64,000 bases of DNA from Paralvinella palmiformis (taxonomy: Eukaryota > Annelida > Polychaeta > Terebellida > Alvinellidae). The position numbers and the translations under genes are program-made. The stretch covers positions 10,001-74,000 of the forward strand of contig JAODUP010000715.1 in NCBI GenBank assembly GCA_025642065.1, given 5' to 3'. Every line of letters starts with the position of its first letter. Position 1 is the first letter of the stretch. Under the pieces are notes generated by a model. That model worked only from the letters and a program-made list of their open reading frames with translations, was not told where the DNA came from and searched no databases. Shown here in pieces: positions 57,352-64,000 of the stretch.

Positions 57352-58689
57352 GTAGAGGGCAGGAGAAGATCAAATATTATTAATTAGCATCTTAGTGGTG
57401 TCCTTCATCTTGGGCTTTTTATATTTGTTTCCAAAAACAAAATGATGCCATGTTTGGCCACAGAGCTGTATATGATTTGCTTGACTTCAGGCTAAGTCTA
57501 TGCTGTGTTTTATCTTAATTGTTATTCATTACTTTTGGAATATTACTAGTATTAGGTTATAATGCAGTGCTAAGGAAAAACTACGGTCCTTGCAAATCCA
57601 TGCCAAATACAACGTTAATTCCAGTATACGTTTAATTTGGTATAGGCAGGTATGTGCTAAAATATGGAAAAAAAAACTATAAATGATTGTTGAATGCTCC
57701 TCGGACATTTAGACTGATCTTACACGTTGGTCAAGTCCGAAGTGTCCGACGTTTTTCTGTAACACTGTAATTAGCTAAATTTTGATTATAAACTACCGAT
57801 TGAAAGTCTGATTTGTTACACCAGTAAATCAGAACCTACCCTCCCCCATTTTGTGCAGGAATTCATGATATTATACAGCAGTGAATATATTTATAAAAAA
57901 AACATATATCACTTTGGAGAGAAGTAGGAAAATTGTGGCCTCAATGGTTGTAGTGTAGTCGAGGATTTTGATCGCTTTGCTAGGATGTCCCATGCTGGTT
58001 ATCACCGCTGTTTGAGTTGACACACAGTGCACCATCTGTCCATCAACATGTAATAACCACAATGCTGTAGAGAGCCAGCGCTGGATCAGACAGAGAAAGT
58101 CTGGGTCAATTTGTTTTGTTTAATTGAGTTATTTTATACAGGTCTAACAAAGGAAACAAGGATCAGCCATAAAGCATGTCTCTTAATTTACTATTGTTAC
58201 TGTAATATATCTAGTACCTGTAGGTAGCTCTGTAAGGATAACAGTTACGGTGATAATATAAGTCAGACTCAAATAGAGCTCATTATCATCAATTATTATA
58301 TTTTGACATTACATGGATGAATGATGATACTTCACTGTAGATAATGTGTAAATAAGTTGTTTTATAATTAATGTATTGCACATCATTCTATAAGGTGAAT
58401 TCCCTTGATTATTTAAGAATGTAGGATAGGCTAATGTTTAAAATAATATAAAACCTTTAAAGATTTGAATTTAGCAACCCTACTGATTCTACTTAAATAG
58501 ATCCTATAGTGAGTGATAATATAACAAGAGTTGATGAAATAATTCCTATTTATATTTATCAATACAATTTCTGATAATTGTATGATGGATCTCTAGTTGG
58601 CAAAATAGAAAGACTGGAAAATTAGTTTAGATTTTTGTGTTCAAACTGTATGCCATACATTTAATATAATTTAATTTATTGATTCTCTG

Positions 58690-58880
58690 TGGTTGGCATC
58701 ATCCTGTTTACTATTTAATCATTGTATAATTTTGCCTCTCCGCTCGAGTCATATGGTGATTGTCCATTTAGTGTTGCAGCCTTCACTTTGTGGAATAGGT
58801 TACTGGCAGATATTAGAAATGCGTCGTCTCTTGAAAATATTAAATCTGTTTAAACATTTATTAAATATACATTATTATTA
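58690..58880 (+). pseudogene. LINE ORF2 C-terminal scrap
   Basis: The plus strand encodes YGDCPFSVAAFTLWNRLLAD then IRNASSLENIKSV, a stop, and TFIKYTL. This is the conserved C-terminus of CR1/L2/Rex-type LINE ORF2 (FSVAAPxLWNxLPxxIRxAxSLxxFK), also seen at 18593-18740 on the other strand. The stop and other changes show it is dead. An (ATT)n stretch follows at about 58871. Confidence 0.85.
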
Positions 58881-60738
58881 TTATAATTATTGTCCGTGGC
58901 AAAATAACAGCTGTTGTTCAATATCAATGTGTACGCAATCTGTAAATTCTCAAACTTAAATAATAATTAACTGTCATTAATTATATCTCATAAGGATTGG
59001 TTGGACATTTAATTAGCTACTTCATGGACTATATCTCAACGATTAACATTGGATATGATCAAGCTCACATCATCAAGAATCATGCCGTCGAAATGTTTAC
59101 ACGTTTCTCGGGCGCACAAACTATATAGAGATAAATGTGCTCTTTAGTTTAACCAGAGTTGCAGCACAAAATAATAGACTGTGTCGTAGATGGAGTAGTT
59201 AAAATAATTCTTCATTGTCCGACATCAATTGAGGAAATTTATTATTAGTATTTGAGCTAGTATCGTAAATATTAAGGTAGACAAAAATAGGATCTGGAAA
59301 GCGATGTAACAAATTGTTTATCAGTAATTAATTTAACTTAATATATATATTTGGGATACCATCTTATGTGTGATAAAAGGTAATTAAAATAGGATGACAC
59401 TACATTTTTAATTTTTTTTTTGTATTGATTCAACACTACTTATTGATTTTATAAACTTTGAACAATGTTATAGTTTTCATATCAATCTTCATTATCATCT
59501 GTATATACATCACTGTTGGTAATTTTTTTATTATTAAAGTCCATATTCTGTACATTATCGGAGATCTGTTGTCAAATTTCCATAGCTTCTGTTCTTTGTC
59601 TTCAAAGAATTATAATTTAAAGTGCCCTTCCAACTTGAGTATAACATGTTGTTTAAAGGTGAATAATGGTAATTTTACTGATTTATTAAAATTTAGTTTT
59701 TTTATAAAATGGCAATATTACTGTTTACATCGACTTAAACCATAAATTTCCTATATTTATTTTATGAATACATATTTTTCTTGCAATTGAACCATGTACA
59801 TCCTGATTGAGCTGTAAATATTTTTGAAGTAGTCTAAAGCCAAGATTCTGTATACCATACTCACGCTAATAAGGGCCTCTGCTCAAACAGGGACTGGGGG
59901 TAAATATAAATTGAAATAAATAAGTTCCCCTGTTTGATATAGCGCCCCCTCGAATAAAACAAACGAAGATACACATGTACAAATACTCTAATATAGATTC
60001 ATTTATCATCGCCCACATTCTATTCACACGTCAGCAGCATACTTACCATTGATGTTTATGTCAGTTAACTTATTCTGGTATTATGGAAATTTCTCAGCGA
60101 AAATAATCATACACAAAATTAATTCCATCGTATAAATTGTCAGTTGCTCATTAGTTACAAGTAAAATTGTGTTTCTAATTAATCAGTCATCTTTGAACGC
60201 ATGTCTTGTTATTATTATCTTTTTAATAAAAACGCACATTTCGTACCATATGTTGACATGTTTTTGGATGGATGGATGAACAATATTTTCAGTACAATAA
60301 TCATTTATATCAGGCACCAACATGTCTTAAAAACAATAAGAACCTCTGCTTGAATAAGGGCATGCTTGAATAGCTGCCGGGGGAAACAGTCATCGAAAAC
60401 AATAGCTGCCTGGGCCTTTATTCGCGTGAGTACGGTATGCCGTATGCAAATGGGGATGCGACAGAAAATGTAAAGCACGTAAACAGATGAGCTAGATTCC
60501 ATATGTGCGACTGCATACGCAATTTGGGAATGAGAAAAATCAGAAAGCTCCATGTGGTGATTCATGTGAATGCAAATGTGAGTGAGATGGTTGAATACTG
60601 AATTTTATGACCCAGGTAGGCTTTCCAAAGGAAAATAAGTCAAAAGGCTCAAAAAGGGCACAAAAACGCATGGATACCGCAATGTAGCATTCGCATGTCA
60701 CATTACATACTTTGTATATGGAATCTCGTTTTAAGACC

Positions 60739-60764
60739 ATATATATATATATATATATATATAC
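60739..60764. repeat. (TA)n near the exon 5 acceptor
   Basis: About 13 TA units ending 29 bp before the exon 5 splice acceptor. Length change here could affect the branch point or polypyrimidine spacing. Confidence 0.93.
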
Positions 60765-60792
60765 ACTGTTAATGATCTCTGTTTGTTTACAG

Positions 60793-60888
60793 ATGGTTAG
60801 GAACAGTGATCCTTTTAGCATGGATGGTTGCACTCTGTCTAATTATACTGCTAGGTGTGGGCTTATCATCAAAATGTACACTACTAGT
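60793..60888 (+). CDS. TTYH: Tweety homolog, coding exon 5 (residues 215-246 and part of 247)
   Basis: Encodes TM3 and the short cytosolic turn. After the split arginine it reads WLGTVILLAWMVALCLIILL then GVGLSSKCTLL. Arg-Trp-Leu, the hydrophobic span and Gly-x-Gly-Leu-x-x-x-Ser-Lys-Cys match the TM3 and loop of tweety proteins (the vertebrate loop is GLAKxSKxL). The acceptor is GTTTACAG/A. The donor is CTAGT/GTAAGT, which keeps the frame into exon 6 by leaving two bases of a valine codon. An alternative GT two bases upstream would break the frame. Confidence 0.96.
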
Positions 60889-62440
60889 GTAAGTATAAAT
60901 GAAAGTTTATCATTAAGTTTATCCATTATTGATTGTTATTGTAAAAGAACCAATTCTTGTTAGTCCTCAGTAAGTCCTACCTAAAGATGTAAACAATACT
61001 GTTATGAATTATTCATGGAAGTCTTTGTATGTTATTGGCTTGTTTGGTATAAGTATTATATAAATATTTATAGATTTATAAATATTTATAAAAGTTTATT
61101 AGACTACAGGCAATTAATTTTATCCATTAGAAACCTCTACATGGGTACATATAAGGATATTTAATATGCAACTGCATGGTAACATATCCTATTTCACAGA
61201 ACATTATTGCCAGCACAATCATGGTATGATAATTCATATATAATGATAATAGATGTGAACAACTCCTATCCCATTCCAATATTTGATACAATATAGTATT
61301 TGCTGTACCCTTATCACCATAAGTACAAATATGTCATACATGGTCACATCATTAGTATATTGTTGGAATTATATATGAATCAATTTTGTTAAATAGTACT
61401 TTGAGTAAGTCATGAATAAGTCATGTTAGTGTATCTTTTGTTCAGAATTATAATAGGAAGTCAGGAAATCGATAAAGAACATTTCTATTTCGAAGCCAAT
61501 TATTTCCTTTTGTTAATTTTCAACGTAAACAGGAATACTGTGTGTCAAATGTAGGAAAACAAAGTTTTGGGAGACTTTTCTGTGTGAAATTATGATTGGC
61601 CACTTGATTAATACAAGAGTTTGAGGCAATTTCTTTTCAAGTGACTTAAGATACAATTTGATTAATACATGAGGTTGTCTTGTGTATGAGCATTATAGTA
61701 ATGATGATAAATGTTGTTTAAACATATATACTAATGCAGATGCCAATGAATATATTTTCATTGCTGATCGTGGTTGTCCCTTTTAGTTCTTCGGTGTAAT
61801 AATTTTATTGAAATAAATTTTCCCCCTAAAAACGTTAATATATATTTTTTTATTTTAGCTTATACATGTATAAAGGGTTTAAAAAATACGATGTACACAA
61901 TCTTAGAAGCCGCTGTTTCTTTCATGTTGCTGGTGACTTAATTTTTGTATATACTCATCCATAAACAAAAAATTTAATGTGAAGTAATTATTGAATTAAT
62001 ATTAGCTACTAATTTGCATATGGTGCAGACATGGGCTGAATTCCATTTTGTCAATTCTAATTCATTTTCAATTCCAGTTTCTTTTTTTACCTACTACTTT
62101 TTACCATCAGTAGGTACTCTGAGTACCTACTTGGAATACCTATTCCGAGTAGTTTATATTTCAAGTAGGATTGTCGTGGAAGAAATATTTTCTGAATTAA
62201 AAAATTAAATTGGAATTTAATTTGTGGATTAAATATTTTTTTTGTAGGAAACTTCAATTCCAATTCAAATATTTTCAATTCCAATTCCATTTTATTTAAA
62301 TAATTGGAATTGATGGTCAATTGCAATTCTGTAATGGTGTGTTAATTTATCCCTTTTTGTGATATCTTGGTGGACTTTTCTGATCTGCAGTAAGGTTGTT
62401 TTTATCTTATCTTAACGATGTATTCTATCTCTTTTTTTAG
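60889..62440 (+). other. TTYH intron 5 (1.55 kb, phase 2)
   Basis: Bounded by GTAAGT and CTTTTTTTAG. AT-rich. It contains copy C of the structured dispersed repeat (62035-62335) about 100 bp before the acceptor. No other element or exon seen. Confidence 0.9.
62035..62335 (+). repeat. Dispersed structured repeat, copy C
   Basis: The most complete copy. GGTACTC-T-GAGTACC (62113-62127) is a perfect short palindrome. CTACTTGGAATA (62127-62138) is complementary both to TATTCCGAGTAG (62141-62152) and to TATTTCAAGTAG (62157-62168), with one mismatch each. A conserved GGAAGAAATATTTTCTGAAT follows, and TTCCAATT words lie on both sides. It has no coding frame of its own. Confidence 0.88.
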
Positions 62441-62513
62441 GTTCTGTGCTTTCGGCATCTTTACCTTAGTGCTGTGTTGGTTGGCTGCTGGTTTTCACTT
62501 GGGGATTAGTGTG
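62441..62513 (+). CDS. TTYH: Tweety homolog, coding exon 6 (residues 247-271)
   Basis: Completes Val247 and encodes TM4: FCAFGIFTLVLCWLAAGFHL then GISV. Leu-x-Leu-x-Trp followed by Ala-Ala and Gly-x-x-Val matches the TM4 exit of vertebrate TTYH (LILSWASLAAD...AVG), just before the conserved Ser-Asp-Phe-Cys start of the second extracellular segment. The acceptor is CTTTTTTTAG/G and the donor GTGTG/GTAGGT in phase 0. The protein must continue in exons beyond the window: family members have about 450-550 residues, and TM5 and the acidic C-terminal tail are missing here. Confidence 0.95.
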
Positions 62514-63654
62514 GTAGGTGATTAAATGTAGCATGTCTTTGATTAATGGATTATACATGACAACCAAATGTCTTAGTTTTATACTATAAGATGTGTAGCA
62601 GCAGTACTCATTAAGATAATAGATGTTAATTATAGAATATCAGTTATGTGGTCACAATTACTACGTTTGATGGTTTTTTAAAGTTTTGTGATGATTTCCT
62701 GATTTTTTAGAAATAAATTGAGCAATTAAAGCAATGCTTCACAGCAAATATGTCACACTGTAACATTTGAAAATTTGTATGAATATTAAGTATATCAAGG
62801 GTGCAGTTCTTGGATCGTTTAGATTTATGTTGAAATTAACTCTAGACTCTGTCAACTTGAGACACCAGTACTGTTTTTTCTTGGACTACTATTTGGGCTA
62901 TTAAAACTATTTGTTGGGCTAGTAAGAAATTTAACTTTTACTAGCACAGAGGCTAGTGAAATGCAGAAATATTTTCTGGCCCTGCTGGTACTACTTACTA
63001 CATGTATTACTACTACTAATGATAGCAATACAAATTGTAATTATAATTTACTTACATAAATCAACCAACAATAATATAAAAGCAAATTACATATACATTG
63101 AAACATTAGAAAAAAAACATACATAACAGGTGACCCTTTAAGTCAGATTTATAAAGAAGGTTAGTGAATTGTTGATACTGTTTTAAACATTGTTCTTGTT
63201 AAATATATTTTCATTTATTTAGATTTTTAGTCAAAAATGAGTTCCACTATCGTAAGAATATAGTATTCTGGCTGGGTGGGGGGGGGGATATCAGCCTTAA
63301 TAAACTTTGTCTGTCCAACCAATTATTGTCATATGCGATAAGGTGTCAAATCTACTGCCCAGGCTGTATATCATTTCTAACAACCAGATGTGTATTTCAG
63401 TCAGTAATTCATTGTCATCCAGTGAGTATGTAAAGATTCTGCTGCTTTTGCTGTTTTATTTTGTAATCAATGGCTTATTACCTGTTGTTTTCACCCAACA
63501 AATAGTATACACACCCGGGGGATGGTTTGTGTTGTTGGTGGATGGGAAAGAACAAGCCAAGATAATATAAAATGGACTTTAAAAGGGTTAAGTTGTTTAG
63601 CCCTGTTACTGATTAGGGGGAGACATACATATGGCTGAATGTTGACTAATGCTG

Positions 63655-63740
63655 GAAACAAATCCCACAGTGAGCTGGATTTGAACCAGCAGCCAAAAGG
63701 TTTCCAGCACAGTGTTGTAGCCACGGTGCCATCAAAATGT
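63655..63740 (-). mobile_element. SINE-like tRNA head, fragment
   Basis: In reverse complement: GGCACCGTGGCTACAACACT, GTGCTGGAAACCTTTTGG, CTGCTGGTTCAAATCCAGCT, with clear A-box-like and B-box spacing. No known body follows. Confidence 0.6.
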
Positions 63741-63884
63741 CTTGGACCATAAAAGAGAGCTTTATAAAGTGATCATGTTTGATTTTTGTCAGTCAAATAT
63801 AAGTTGATCTGATATATCTTATAACTTGATTTAACATACAGTGTGTTTGTAGTCAATTAAGACTTCCCCCTCCAAATACATAAT

Positions 63885-64000
63885 AGATGTCTGTGTGGCC
63901 AGACTGGTAACGTCATTGGTTACAAGACTACAATTAGTAGAAGCCAGTTTATATCCAGGCTAGACTATGTATGAAGGATGTTTAATATTTTATTTTACGT
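63885..64000 (+). mobile_element. SINE, cut by window end
   Basis: GTCTGTGTGGCCAGACTGGT, AACGTCATTGGTTACAAGAC, TATATCCAGGCTAGACTATG, AAGGATGTTTAATATTT follow the main SINE layout (head, B-box region, then the GGTGTTTCATCTT-like body). The 3' half lies outside the window. Confidence 0.6.

Larger units (their letters stand above)
57352..60792 (+). other. TTYH intron 4 (3.44 kb, phase 2)
   Basis: Bounded by GTAGAG and TGTTTACAG. It holds a degenerate LINE ORF2 C-terminus (58690-58880), an inverted pair of short repeats (59850-59902 and 60405-60445) and a (TA)n at about 60739-60763, close to the acceptor. The rest is AT-rich with no exon. Confidence 0.9.
62514..64000 (+). other. TTYH intron 6, incomplete
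   Basis: Starts with GTAGGT and runs past the window. No exon coding for the next expected segment (Ser-Asp-Phe-Cys region) is found in it. It holds a G10 run at about 63279 and two SINE-like pieces (63655-63740 and 63885-64000), and is otherwise AT-rich. Confidence 0.85.

Noticed and set aside
57134..57355. Stand-alone 73-codon gene
   Set aside because: It is the internal part of TTYH exon 4; the acceptor at 57100 and donor at 57352 define the true limits, and the apparent start is a GTG.

Overview
This is animal nuclear DNA, AT-rich and full of repeats, with U2-type introns. The protein similarity, the several tRNA-derived SINEs and the heavy microsatellite and minisatellite load fit a marine invertebrate, most likely a mollusc. 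That placement is inference; nothing in the window proves the species. Apart from mobile-element remnants I can support only one host gene.

That gene is the 5' half of a tweety-family membrane protein gene (TTYH) on the + strand. Six coding exons splice in frame: 9723-9842, 17800-17960, 23617-23728, 57101-57351, 60793-60888 and 62441-62513. All junctions are GT-AG and the intron phases are 0, 2, 0, 2, 2, 0. Together they encode the first 271 residues: an extracellular N-terminus, TM1, TM2, a long extracellular segment, TM3 and TM4. The rest of the protein lies beyond position 64000. A CpG-rich block at about 6961-7390, with a good splice donor at 7165, is the likely promoter and first non-coding exon.

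Region by region: 1-6434 is upstream DNA holding SINE pieces, a broken LINE reverse transcriptase (1687-2861, +) and a broken Ty3/Gypsy-like pol gene (about 3318-6180, -) that ends against a 48-bp tandem repeat. 6435-9722 holds the probable promoter and the 5' UTR intron. Intron 1 (8.0 kb) carries three minisatellites, including 1.6 kb of a 35/25-bp unit. Intron 2 (5.7 kb) carries a LINE 3' end and two SINEs. Intron 3 (33.4 kb) is a repeat store: a 65-bp array, a 1.7-kb array of a 27-bp unit, two inverted copies of another 27-bp array with near-identical flanks 4.6 kb apart, a 42-bp array, two hAT-like short elements, SINEs and many (TA)n tracts. Introns 4-6 hold a LINE scrap, a structured dispersed repeat and SINE pieces.

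I found no new enzymatic or defence system. The most interesting structures are the inverted minisatellite pair, whose arrays have diverged more than their flanks; a dispersed element built round three mutually complementary 12-mers; a SINE with perfect 16-bp target duplications; and a SINE whose 3' tail resembles that of a LINE remnant in the same window. Nearly all long open frames outside the exons and retroelements come from tandem repeats whose unit is a multiple of three.
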